From Aquabacter sp040755535 (lineage in GTDB: Bacteria; Pseudomonadota; Alphaproteobacteria; Rhizobiales; Xanthobacteraceae), in the NCBI GenBank assembly GCA_040755535.1, contig JBFMAV010000001.1:62001-126000 (forward strand): a stretch of DNA of 64,000 bases. The letters are read 5' to 3'. Both the position numbers and the translations under genes were made by a program. Of the stretch, positions 19,101 through 26,112 are shown one piece after another (position 1 is the first letter of the stretch; every line of letters starts with the position of its first letter). The notes under the pieces are model-generated. The model worked only from the letters and a program-made list of their open reading frames with translations, searched no databases and was not told where the DNA came from.

Positions 19101-19610
19101 GCTTTTCTCGGCGAGATCGGCAAGGCCGCCGCGACCGTGCACGAATTTCGGAAAGACCTCGGGCGCCGCGCACATCTCCGAGATGATGTCGGCGTCGGAG
19201 CTGAAATAGACCTTGGCGCCCGGCACCTGAAACGCGAAGAACTCGCCATGCTTGGCGTGAAGCTCCGATATCGCTCCCACGATCCCGTCGGCATGATGCA
19301 TCTGCGGGAGATTGCCGACGATGGGATAGGCCCTGGGGTGGGGAATCGCAGAGCCACCCAGAGGCTGCGCCTGCGTCTTTGCCACAAGTCGCAGGCGCGC
19401 GCCGTCCGGCACGCTGTCGTCCAGCGCGATGGTCACGCCGTCTGTCGTCTCAACATGAAAGGAAGTATCGGGTGCGAGCCCTGCAGCGGCGCGCACCGCG
19501 TCCTGCACCGCTTCGCGGCTCGCCCCTGCATACCAGGCCACGCGAATGGGTGCGGTTCCCTGGTCCAGTTCGATCGTTTTCAGGCTGGCAGAGGCGGAAG
19601 TGGTGGACAT
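16167..19610 (-). CDS. Self-sufficient cytochrome P450-reductase fusion, CYP102-like, with extra N-terminal domain
   Basis: Predicted soluble fatty-acid-type monooxygenase of 1147 residues with all electron-transfer parts in one chain. The ATG at 19610 follows AGGAGG. Residues 1-80 form an extra domain that BM3-type enzymes lack. The P450 domain (about 90-550) has AGHETT (356-361), ETLR (415-418) and a heme loop FGMGMRSCIG with Cys498. The flavodoxin domain starts at LYGSNMGG (583-590). The FAD/NADPH reductase follows, with RYYSISSSP, GPGTGLAPLRGF and a C-terminal YLQDVWASN holding the conserved tryptophan. It is the last gene of a three-gene operon with a glycosyltransferase and an exporter, 47 bases after the former. 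Fatty-acid hydroxylation is a family-based inference. Confidence 0.93.
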   Translation of the reverse strand: MSTTSASASLKTIELDQGTAPIRVAWYAGASREAVQDAVRAAAGLAPDTSFHVETTDGVTIALDDSVPDGARLRLVAKTQAQPLGGSAIPHPRAYPIVGNLPQMHHADGIVGAISELHAKHGEFFAFQVPGAKVYFSSDADIISEMCAAPEVFPKFVHGRGGLADLAEKSVGSALFTASDEDPLWHQAHRILAPAFGATALKNYYGRICAVADDLLTHLDGLRPGESFLATELMTRMTFEAISYAAFNKRFGAVDAPQLPAFVEAMNVVLKDAMQEHQRVLPEIFYQAVRRQRAAADEVMLEEVNEIIRERRATMANGGAVPTDLLQIMLTTPDRVTGLKLPEDNIRGQLIVLLIAGHETTSGMLSYALYHLWKHPDVLEKLLAEVDQVLGRDFSYVPTYEDCAKLEYTQRVLKETLRLCPPVPMFPRYIARDTSVGHGRYAVKAGEHIFVSLTALHTNPRFWGEDAAAFRPDRFRPEEEENRHPNAYHPFGMGMRSCIGFQFALIEAKMVLSRFLQRFIARPKDPHYVLRHKQALTVKPDQLEMLLEHRPEVKGRFPIHAHASKPQPAPEAAQGGGRPMAVLYGSNMGGCRDIALAIAQEAGARGFTASVAELDDQVDRPWLTQGPVVIVTSTYNGTPPDNAARFAQWLESAPRDACAGVRYAVLGCGNTQWHQTFQKFPKSVAAGLAAKGASPLLEMGIADADGDFEAAVEHWSSALWQAIDGETGGSARPEMTDDAPSMKVEVVNFAGTVAGTAARSGTQLDHGAGLSRVRVNRELQGNGARGSTRHIEIPLPPGASYTAGDHLAVFPSNPPNLVAAAAACCGLSLDTLVLLSPLHPGLASEGGLPFGVPIRVRELLAEHVDLAGAISRRELRAWAKAAQCPPDQARIAQWLADFPTAVVEAKPRMADLLAQVPSVRLDLATLLTLRPPLKPRYYSISSSPLLAPDTCSLTVGVHRFTCADGAIHGGLCSGYLADCAEGAPVRVLAKETGGAFRLPADPGAPLILVGPGTGLAPLRGFIQERHALRARGVSVGPILLFFGCRDESDYLYREELEAYRDEGTLTLLAVAFSRREGTPKTYVQDLLRAHSQDVTDQVMQGASILICGNARTMAPDVRAAFTDILGAPRMAELDAGSRYLQDVWASN

Positions 19611-19657
19611 GGGGCCTCCTGGGGCCAAGTCTTTGCTGAAGAAAGTGCGCGCCGTGC

Positions 19658-20920
19658 TTAGGCGGCCCGCTTGGAGGGCGGGCTGCGGACCAGGGCTTCG
19701 ATGGCATCCAGGGAGTGGGACATGTCCCGCTCAGGGTCCATGGCCGCGGCGAAGGCCTTGGCCCGCGCAGCCATCGCCGAATCGTCCAGCACCCTGCCGA
19801 GGGCATGTTTCAAGGTCGCCGGGCTCACGTCGCGATGGGAAAGGATGGCGCTGACGCCCATACGCCTCAGCCGCGCGGCATTGTCCGGCTGGTCAAAGCC
19901 CACGGGAATGGTGAGCGCGGGAACACCGGCGCGCAACGCTTCCGCGCATCCCCCGACGCCCCCGTGCTGGACCACGGCCGCCGCCTGCGCGAACACGCTC
20001 GCATGCGGCGCGTAATCCAGGGACAGGATCTGGTCGGTAGGGGCGCGCGGTGGAGGATTCTTGCCCAGCAGCAGGATGGCCCTGCGGCCCAGAGCCAAAG
20101 CGGCATCGGCGGCGGTCTGGTAGAAATCCTGTGCCAGATGAACGACCGTCGTTCCAAGGGTGAAGACCACCGGAGGCGGCCCGGCCGTCACGAACGCCTG
20201 GATCCGCGCGGCGGTCGCCGGATCGATGGCCTGCGGGAAAAAGGCAAACCCGGTCTGCACCGAGGCCTTGGGCCAATCCGCCTGCACGGCGCCAAAGGCT
20301 GGCGGGAACAGTGATAGGACCAGATGGGGAGAAAATTTGCCGGCGAATATGATGTCGCCGCCGCTCGTCCCCAGTTCGTGCTGCAGGTCGCGCAACGGAG
20401 CGCCCCAGGCATTGGTCGCCCGGCGCATGAGGCGGAACAACAGACGCTGCGGCCAGGGCCCGAGGTGTCGCAGATGGTAGGCGGCGGGAAACCGCGTGAG
20501 CACGCAGGGATCCAGGGCCGACATCAGGGTGGAGGGCGACAGCATGACATTCGCCCAGGCAATCCCGAGCGTCTGCGCGACCAGCGGGGCCACATAGACG
20601 AGTTCACCGGCGACCAGGGCATCGGCGCCGCGCGCCGCCTCCAATAGGTCGGTGTATGTGTCCCGCGCATGGGGAAAAACCAGGTCGGCCAACAGGCGCT
20701 TCCCGCCGTGCAGCGGGTCTCCGAAGATCTGCGCCAGCACCTCGACGGAAAAATCCGGACGAAGAGCGTGGAAGGGCAGGCCCAAGTCTGCGATGCGCGG
20801 GCCATAGGCCGCGGGCGCGGCGATCAGCGGGTCATGGCCGCGCGCCTGCATCGCGCGCGCCAGCGCCAGCATAGGGAAAAGGTCACCCAAAGACCCGAGG
20901 GTCGCGAAAACGATGCGCAT
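19658..20920 (-). CDS. UGT/MGT-like family 1 glycosyltransferase
   Basis: GT-B fold glycosyltransferase of 420 residues resembling macrolide and sterol glycosyltransferases. The N-terminal acceptor domain begins ATLGSLGDLFPMLALA (the G-S-x-G-D motif of the family). The donor domain carries the nucleotide-sugar signature around residues 304-348: APHASVF, QHGGVGGCAEAL, GVPALTIPVGFDQPDNA, where the histidine and the D-Q pair contact the donor sugar. The start ATG overlaps the exporter stop codon (ATGA), indicating translational coupling. With the P450 downstream, the natural reading is glycosylation of a hydroxyl the P450 installs, but donor and acceptor are not known. Confidence 0.9.
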   Translation of the reverse strand: MRIVFATLGSLGDLFPMLALARAMQARGHDPLIAAPAAYGPRIADLGLPFHALRPDFSVEVLAQIFGDPLHGGKRLLADLVFPHARDTYTDLLEAARGADALVAGELVYVAPLVAQTLGIAWANVMLSPSTLMSALDPCVLTRFPAAYHLRHLGPWPQRLLFRLMRRATNAWGAPLRDLQHELGTSGGDIIFAGKFSPHLVLSLFPPAFGAVQADWPKASVQTGFAFFPQAIDPATAARIQAFVTAGPPPVVFTLGTTVVHLAQDFYQTAADAALALGRRAILLLGKNPPPRAPTDQILSLDYAPHASVFAQAAAVVQHGGVGGCAEALRAGVPALTIPVGFDQPDNAARLRRMGVSAILSHRDVSPATLKHALGRVLDDSAMAARAKAFAAAMDPERDMSHSLDAIEALVRSPPSKRAA

Positions 20921-22467
20921 CAGGGCACCACCTTGGCGGTCTGATCCAACGATTTCTTCGGTCGCATCAGCAGGATGGAGACCAGTAGGGCGAGCCCCAT
21001 CATCCCGGCGCCGACATAATATCCATCACCGATGCTGTGCGCTGCGCTGAGGCGCAGGGCTGCGGCCACGTCCGGCCATTGCGCGAGCAAAGCTTGGGTC
21101 GCTTCCGGCCGGCCATAGATCGCTTGCGCCATCAGCGTCTCGAGTTGCGCCCGGGCGGCGTCTGAGGGCACGGTCTCGGCGGCGATGGCGAGGACGCGGT
21201 CTCGCTCCATGCCGGCGACGATGGTGCCGATGGCGGCGATGCCGAAGGCGCCTCCCAATTGCCGCGTGGTGTCGAGAGCGCCGAAGGCCCGGCCGCGATG
21301 GGTCTCGGGCACGAGGCTGGTGCCGTCCGTATAGGTCTGTGACAGGGACAGGCCCATGCCGGCGCCGATCGCCAACAAGCCGGGGATCATCAAGGTGAAG
21401 TCGGCGAGCGGCAGGACCTGGGTCTCCCAGAACAAGCCCAATGTGGCCAGCGACAACCCGCAGACCACCGGCACCTTCGCGCCGTAGCGATCATAAAGGA
21501 CGCCGGACAACGGGGCGCAGACCATCATCGGCGCCAGGAGCAGCAACATGGCGAGCCCGGAATATAGGGGCGAGAAATGCAGCACCCGCTGGAGATAGAT
21601 GGCACCGAAGGCCGATTGGCCGACCATCGCGCACTGGGCACAGAACAGCACGATCGCATCGGCCGAAAATTGCCGGTTCAGGAGCAGCCGCACATCCACC
21701 AGAGGGTCGGCGGCGCGCAGCTGAATCCAAATGAAGGCCGTCAGCAGCACCACGCCGCAGGCGATCAAAGCGAGGGTGAGCGGGGAGGTCCATCCCCAGC
21801 TGTGGCTTTGCTGGAGGCCCAGCACCATCGGGCCCAGTGCCGCCGCCAGGAGCAGGCTGTGCGCGGGCCTGAAGGTGCCGCTGCGCGGGCTTCCCGTGGC
21901 GGGGCCGGCGGCGCGCACCATGAGGAGTGTCGCCACGGCAAAGGGCAGATTGACGAAGAAGGCCCACCGCCACCCGCCCACCTCCACCAGAATGCCGCTG
22001 ACAATAGGCCCAAACACCATGGCGAGGCCCCCAAGACCGCTATAGATGCCCATGGCGCGGCCCCGCTCGGAGGGTCCAAACGCTTCGGTGGCGAGCAGCG
22101 CCGCGGCCGGCGCCATCATGATGTTGCCAAGGCCCTCCAGCGTGCGTCCGAGCAAAAGCATCGGCAGGTTGCCGGCCAACCCGCACATGAGAGATCCCAG
22201 GGCAAAGGTCACGACGCCGGCCTGAAAGATGTGCTTGCGGCCATAGACATCGGACAGCCGGCCGCCGGTCGCGATCGCCGCGCCCAAGGTGAGAGAATAG
22301 ATCGTGATGACCCATTGCTGATCGCCATGCGTCAGCATCAGGTCGCGCTGGATCGAGGGAAGCGCCACGGCAATTCCGGTGCCGTCGATCATGATCATTG
22401 CGAGCGCGCCCGCACCCGAGAGAAGAGCCCACCAACGCTGCCCGCCGGTCGCGGACGAGGCTATCAT
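20920..22467 (-). CDS. MFS exporter, DHA2 (14-TM, EmrB/QacA) family
   Basis: Inner-membrane drug:proton antiporter-type transporter of 515 residues with 14 predicted membrane spans. The ATG at 22467 is preceded by GGGGAG; a TTG at 22494 has no ribosome binding site. Family motifs are visible: the motif A-like GGRLSDVYGRKH after helix 2, LEGLGNIMMAPAAALLATEAFGPSERGRAMGIYSG in the 4-5 region and GPIVSGILVEVGGWRW (motif C). It is the first gene of the exporter-glycosyltransferase-P450 operon and is likely to export the operon's product. Confidence 0.92.
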   Translation of the reverse strand: MIASSATGGQRWWALLSGAGALAMIMIDGTGIAVALPSIQRDLMLTHGDQQWVITIYSLTLGAAIATGGRLSDVYGRKHIFQAGVVTFALGSLMCGLAGNLPMLLLGRTLEGLGNIMMAPAAALLATEAFGPSERGRAMGIYSGLGGLAMVFGPIVSGILVEVGGWRWAFFVNLPFAVATLLMVRAAGPATGSPRSGTFRPAHSLLLAAALGPMVLGLQQSHSWGWTSPLTLALIACGVVLLTAFIWIQLRAADPLVDVRLLLNRQFSADAIVLFCAQCAMVGQSAFGAIYLQRVLHFSPLYSGLAMLLLLAPMMVCAPLSGVLYDRYGAKVPVVCGLSLATLGLFWETQVLPLADFTLMIPGLLAIGAGMGLSLSQTYTDGTSLVPETHRGRAFGALDTTRQLGGAFGIAAIGTIVAGMERDRVLAIAAETVPSDAARAQLETLMAQAIYGRPEATQALLAQWPDVAAALRLSAAHSIGDGYYVGAGMMGLALLVSILLMRPKKSLDQTAKVVP

Positions 22468-22502
22468 TTCGGCGCACTCCCCGTTCAGCCGCAAAGAGTT
22501 AT

Positions 22503-22522
22503 GTCAGGGAGGCTTCCCTGAC
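22503..22522. promoter_or_regulatory. Hairpin/operator upstream of the P450 operon
   Basis: GTCAGGGA (22503-22510) and TCCCTGAC (22515-22522) form a perfect 8-base inverted repeat with a 4-base loop, 36 bases upstream of the exporter start. It could be a repressor operator or an mRNA hairpin. No dedicated regulator gene lies beside it. Confidence 0.45.
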
Positions 22523-22698
22523 CGCAGGCCGTCTTGCATCCAATTTTCGAGCGTAAGCGCCACCATGTCCAGCGGGCGCGCACCGGTGGCCAAAATATGC
22601 CGCCGCGCAAGAGTCGCGCGGAGGGGGGTGATCGCTGCGACCGGCATGGGTGGAAGGCAATGGGCGCCTAAAATGCGCTGAACCCGATATGCAGCCGT

Positions 22699-23199
22699 CT
22701 AAGGACTGGCGAGGCCACGACAGATCAGTCCGGGCACCAAGCTGTCGAGCGCGCGGCGCACCGTCCCCATCTGGTCGGGCGCAAGGCTCTGGTCAATCTC
22801 GGACAAGGCAGCCCCGAGTTGGAGGGCGTGAAAGGCCCGTTCCTGCTCCATGTCCGACGCATCCGCTCGCCGCGCCTCGAAAGACAGGGTTGCCGCCTCC
22901 AGCCGAATGAGCGTTCCGACGAAGGCGCTCCATGCGGGCCTCTGCTCGGGCGTGATGTGCGCGCGCGCCGCCAATTCATCGAGACGCTCGGCGAGCGGAT
23001 CTTGTGCAACTTGCGGTGTTGCGACCAACTCCGGTTGACGCGGCACGCCAAATCCCCCCGTAGGCCCTTCGCCTAGGAAGACGGCCGCCACTGCCAGGAC
23101 CACCGCACCCCCAGCTGTGGTCGCGAGCATGACGCGGGACCGGCGCCTTCCTGCGATCATGTCAGATCCCATTCCCTCGTCCGCCGATGGTTCACCCAT
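22699..23199 (-). CDS. Small membrane-anchored protein with an LTXXQ/Spy-like segment
   Basis: A 166-residue protein with one N-terminal membrane segment (VMLATTAGGAVVLAVAAVFLG) after a basic patch GRRRSR. The exported part holds ITPEQRPAWSAF followed by a helical stretch, which resembles the LTXXQ motif of Spy/CpxP-type periplasmic chaperones. The start is uncertain: ATGs at 23199, 23172 and 23160 are possible, and none has a strong ribosome binding site. It is divergent from the J-domain gene. The chaperone-like role is a guess from the motif. Confidence 0.65.
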   Translation of the reverse strand: MGEPSADEGMGSDMIAGRRRSRVMLATTAGGAVVLAVAAVFLGEGPTGGFGVPRQPELVATPQVAQDPLAERLDELAARAHITPEQRPAWSAFVGTLIRLEAATLSFEARRADASDMEQERAFHALQLGAALSEIDQSLAPDQMGTVRRALDSLVPGLICRGLASP

Positions 23200-23220
23200 A
23201 AAATAATAGGTGCTTGAAAT

Positions 23221-23237
23221 TATTGCGACTCGCAATA
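23221..23237. promoter_or_regulatory. Perfect 17-base palindrome in an AT-rich promoter region
   Basis: TATTGCGA-C-TCGCAATA is a perfect 8-1-8 dyad. The surrounding 23200-23361 is markedly AT-rich compared with everything else in the window, as expected for a strong divergent promoter region. The dyad resembles iron-responsive (Fur/Irr-like) operators of alphaproteobacteria, but I cannot assign the regulator. Confidence 0.5.
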
Positions 23238-23361
23238 CCATAAGCTAACGTAAACATGTTGTATTTTAATATAAGTTCGAAAATTTCAATCGTCAGAGTT
23301 GAGTATTTTCTGAGCGTTTTAACTTAAGCTTGACCATAAAAATGTTGTCGAGGGGGCGGGG

Positions 23362-24078
23362 ATGAGTCTGGGGATGATCCTGAGCTCGCTGGCATTGGGC
23401 GTTTCGCTCCTGGTCACGCTCTTCAAGTGCGCCGAATGGTTTCTGAAGTCCGATGCCGCGACGCTGGTGCGGGCCGGAAAATGGGTGGGCGTGCTCGCGC
23501 TCTTGGCGGCCATTCCCGGGCTTGTCCTGCTGCTCGTGTTCCAGCAATGGACGGGCGCGATGGTTCTTGGCGCCGCCCTCCTGGCCGTGCCGGCTTTTCT
23601 GAATTGGCGCGCTCTGCTTCCCCGCCAAAAATTCCGCCCCATGTGGCGCGAGGGCGAGCCCCCGCAAGAGGGGCTGCGGGGGGATTTCGGCCAGCCGCCT
23701 CCGGACCCGGAATTGGCACGTCGCGCGGCGATTGTGCTGGAGGATTATCTCGTCCACGCCGGCTATCGAGATGTCTCCTCCCGCATTGATCGGGGAGCAT
23801 CCACCCCCATGCACGACCGCCCGCCGAGCTACGACACGCCGGAGATGGGGCGGGATGAGGCGCTCGATGTGCTGGGGCTCGAGGGAGAGCCGGGCGCGGC
23901 GGCGGTGCGTGCCGCGCACCGTCGGCTGATGCAGATGGTGCACCCCGACAAAGGGGGTTCCACCTATCTCGCGAGCAAGATCAACCAAGCGAAGGACGTG
24001 CTCTTGGCGCAGGCGGCCCGAAAGCCGCCATCCCGTCGCCGCGCGCCGCGCAAACCCTCAAAGGGCGACGCGGCCTAG
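23362..24078 (+). CDS. Membrane-anchored J-domain protein
   Basis: A 238-residue DnaJ-like co-chaperone. Two or three hydrophobic segments (about residues 5-25, 41-60 and 64-82) anchor it in the membrane. A linker rich in Pro and charged residues follows, then a degenerate J domain near 160-215. The HPD tripeptide that stimulates DnaK is present at 194-196 (MVHPDKGGS), followed by ASKINQAKDVLL, the Pam18/DjlA-like helix. The tail is very basic. The start is ATG 23362 behind a GAGGGGG run. It precedes the copper propeller gene on the same strand by 162 bases, so a role in maturing membrane or exported proteins is possible but unproven. Confidence 0.85.
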   Translation: MSLGMILSSLALGVSLLVTLFKCAEWFLKSDAATLVRAGKWVGVLALLAAIPGLVLLLVFQQWTGAMVLGAALLAVPAFLNWRALLPRQKFRPMWREGEPPQEGLRGDFGQPPPDPELARRAAIVLEDYLVHAGYRDVSSRIDRGASTPMHDRPPSYDTPEMGRDEALDVLGLEGEPGAAAVRAAHRRLMQMVHPDKGGSTYLASKINQAKDVLLAQAARKPPSRRRAPRKPSKGDAA

Positions 24079-24240
24079 AGCAGGGGCTGGGAAGACGCAT
24101 GAGCGGAAGCGCAGGGCTGCAAGGATCGAGGCCGCACGGGTTCTGCCGCCTCGATGTTGAAAGGATTGTCCCTCCGTTGCGGGGGGCCTGTTTCACGCCG
24201 CGCTTTATTGGCGGCAAGGGATTTTAGGGAGGGTTGCGGC

Positions 24241-26082
24241 ATGAACGAGATCAGTAAGCCGACGAAGAGCGTCGAGGCTGAGCGCCTCGACCTGGAACTC
24301 ACCGAATCCGGCGCGCCGTCCGGCGGTCGGGCGCCGGTGGACGCCTTCCTCGCCCGGCGCGCGGAAGTGGCGCGCTCCGATCACGAGGAATTCCAGGCCT
24401 ATCTTCGCGCCAAGCAGGCGCATGCGGTCGCCCAGGCCCAGCCTCAGCCGCAGGGCACGCCGCCTGCGCCCGTGGCGGAAAAGGAGACGGACTCCCTCTT
24501 TACCCGTCGCAACATGTTCAAGATGGCGGCGGCGACGGCACTGGTCGGTGAAACCGCCGTCCTCGGTTATCATGCCGCGCAGAGCGGGATGCTCGGCGGC
24601 AGCGGATCAAGCCAGGGCATCGGCAGCGCCGTGGCCGCGGAACCGCAGAGCGCGCCCATCACCCGCGAACTGATCGATTCCCGGGCCAATTTCGATGGCC
24701 GAAGCCTCGGGAAGTGGGTCGCGGTCCTTCCCACCAAGATGGGGGGCGGCGCCTATGCGCTGGACCTCAACACCAACCGGGTCCTCGCGTCGATCTGGTA
24801 TTGGAATTATGGGGACTTCAACCCCATCGCCCACCATCTGTGCGCCTTCCCGAGCGTCGACCCCTATCATTCGTTCGAGTTCGTCAACAGCACCCAGGGC
24901 GGCAAGAATTCCCTGATCTACGGCATTCCGACCGACATCACCGACCCGGCGCCCGGCTTCAACATCTACCGCGTGCGCTATGACGGGGCGCAGATGCAGT
25001 TGATGGAGAATGTCTCGGAGGCGACGGGCCTGGGGCTCGGCGTGCACGTGACCATCAATCCCAAGGATGCTCAATCCTATTTCGTCACGGACGGGCAGAA
25101 GGACATCGCCGCCTGCTTCGACCGCACCACATCGCGGGTGATCTCGGCCCTGAAATTCGACTGGGTGGCCAATTCCTCGCAGCTTTCACGGGCCTGGCAG
25201 GACGGCGGCGTGCTGAAGATCTCCAAGATCTATCCCGACGCCGCCACCGGAAAATATGACTATCGCGGTACCAAGGGGCAGAAGATCGAATGGGAAATGG
25301 TGCCCATGGGCGAACTGTTCGTTGAGGAGGGAACGCTTCCGGGCGATGACCCCATGGGCCTGTCGGGTGCCGACGGCACCATCTGGCATCCCAGCGGCCG
25401 ATGGGCCGCGACCGTGGTTCGCCTTTGCGGCGGTATTGTCATTCTGGATGCCGAGAACAATTTCGATCCGGTCGCCTTCCTCCAGTTCAACGTGGATTCG
25501 CCCGACCAATACGAGGTGGTGCAGATCGACAAGGACCATTGGGAAGTCACGTTCGACAAGATCCATTCGCCGGGCCATGAGATCGGCTTCTCGCCCGACG
25601 GCCGCTTCCTGTGCATGATGAACAATCTGCGGGAGAACAATTGCTCCGTCTTCTCCACGCAGGATCCGGACCCGCGCAAATGGCGGAAGATCGCCCATGT
25701 GGAAGACCCGCTCTGGCGCGGCAAGTATCCCAACCCGTTCCACATGGTGTTCTCGATTGATTCGAAGAAGCTCTATCTTTCGGTCCTCCATCCGTCCCCG
25801 GCGGCGAGCGGCGTGATGGTGGTGGATACCGAGACATGGACCATCAAGAAGGAAATCCAGGGCATCGGCCCGGACTTGCAGACACCCGCCATCACCTATG
25901 ACGGGAAGTATGTGATCGTGCCCTTCAGCGGGTTTCAGCGCCTGTCGAGCGGCATCGCGGTCATCGAGACGGCGACGGACAATCTCATCGGCATCCTGCC
26001 GAGTTCAGGGGGGCACCATGACTGCGTCATCGTGCCGACCGAGCTTGGCCATATGAAACACACCCGCTCCTGCACCTTATGA
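24241..26082 (+). CDS. Tat-exported copper beta-propeller oxidoreductase, thiocyanate dehydrogenase-like
   Basis: Predicted periplasmic enzyme of 613 residues. The ATG at 24241 follows AGGGAGG. A twin-arginine signal FTRRNMFKM (RR at 89-90) is preceded by an unusually long 87-residue leader. The mature part is a WD-like propeller of the nitrous-oxide-reductase/TcDH type, with scattered histidines: HH 198-199, H210, H269, H383, H442, H446, H501, HH 592-593. Asp378, Lys166 and Glu350/352 fall at spacings that match, as I recall them, the copper ligands and catalytic residues of thiocyanate dehydrogenase. It lacks the CuA cupredoxin domain of NosZ. A permease/ATPase pair follows it directly. The function (oxidation of thiocyanate to cyanate and sulfur) is an inference. 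Confidence 0.65.
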   Translation: MNEISKPTKSVEAERLDLELTESGAPSGGRAPVDAFLARRAEVARSDHEEFQAYLRAKQAHAVAQAQPQPQGTPPAPVAEKETDSLFTRRNMFKMAAATALVGETAVLGYHAAQSGMLGGSGSSQGIGSAVAAEPQSAPITRELIDSRANFDGRSLGKWVAVLPTKMGGGAYALDLNTNRVLASIWYWNYGDFNPIAHHLCAFPSVDPYHSFEFVNSTQGGKNSLIYGIPTDITDPAPGFNIYRVRYDGAQMQLMENVSEATGLGLGVHVTINPKDAQSYFVTDGQKDIAACFDRTTSRVISALKFDWVANSSQLSRAWQDGGVLKISKIYPDAATGKYDYRGTKGQKIEWEMVPMGELFVEEGTLPGDDPMGLSGADGTIWHPSGRWAATVVRLCGGIVILDAENNFDPVAFLQFNVDSPDQYEVVQIDKDHWEVTFDKIHSPGHEIGFSPDGRFLCMMNNLRENNCSVFSTQDPDPRKWRKIAHVEDPLWRGKYPNPFHMVFSIDSKKLYLSVLHPSPAASGVMVVDTETWTIKKEIQGIGPDLQTPAITYDGKYVIVPFSGFQRLSSGIAVIETATDNLIGILPSSGGHHDCVIVPTELGHMKHTRSCTL

Positions 26083-26112
26083 GGCGCGCGATCCTCGCGC
26101 AGAGGCCGATCC

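Noticed and set aside
16341..19661. An open frame of 1106 codons on the plus strand, opposite the P450 fusion
   Set aside because: It is the antisense shadow of a high-GC3 gene: it is rich in Arg, Gly, His and Gln, has no domains, and the opposite strand holds an unmistakable P450-reductase.
22504..22647. A 47-codon minus-strand frame just upstream of the DHA2 exporter
   Set aside because: It has no ribosome binding site and no recognisable family. Its stop lies in the hairpin at 22503-22522. It might be a leader peptide or a gene remnant, but I cannot support either.
24241..26082. Nitrous oxide reductase (NosZ) as the identity of the copper propeller
   Set aside because: The C-terminal CuA cupredoxin domain with its paired cysteines is absent and no nosDFY-type genes are nearby; the chain ends soon after the HH at 592-593.
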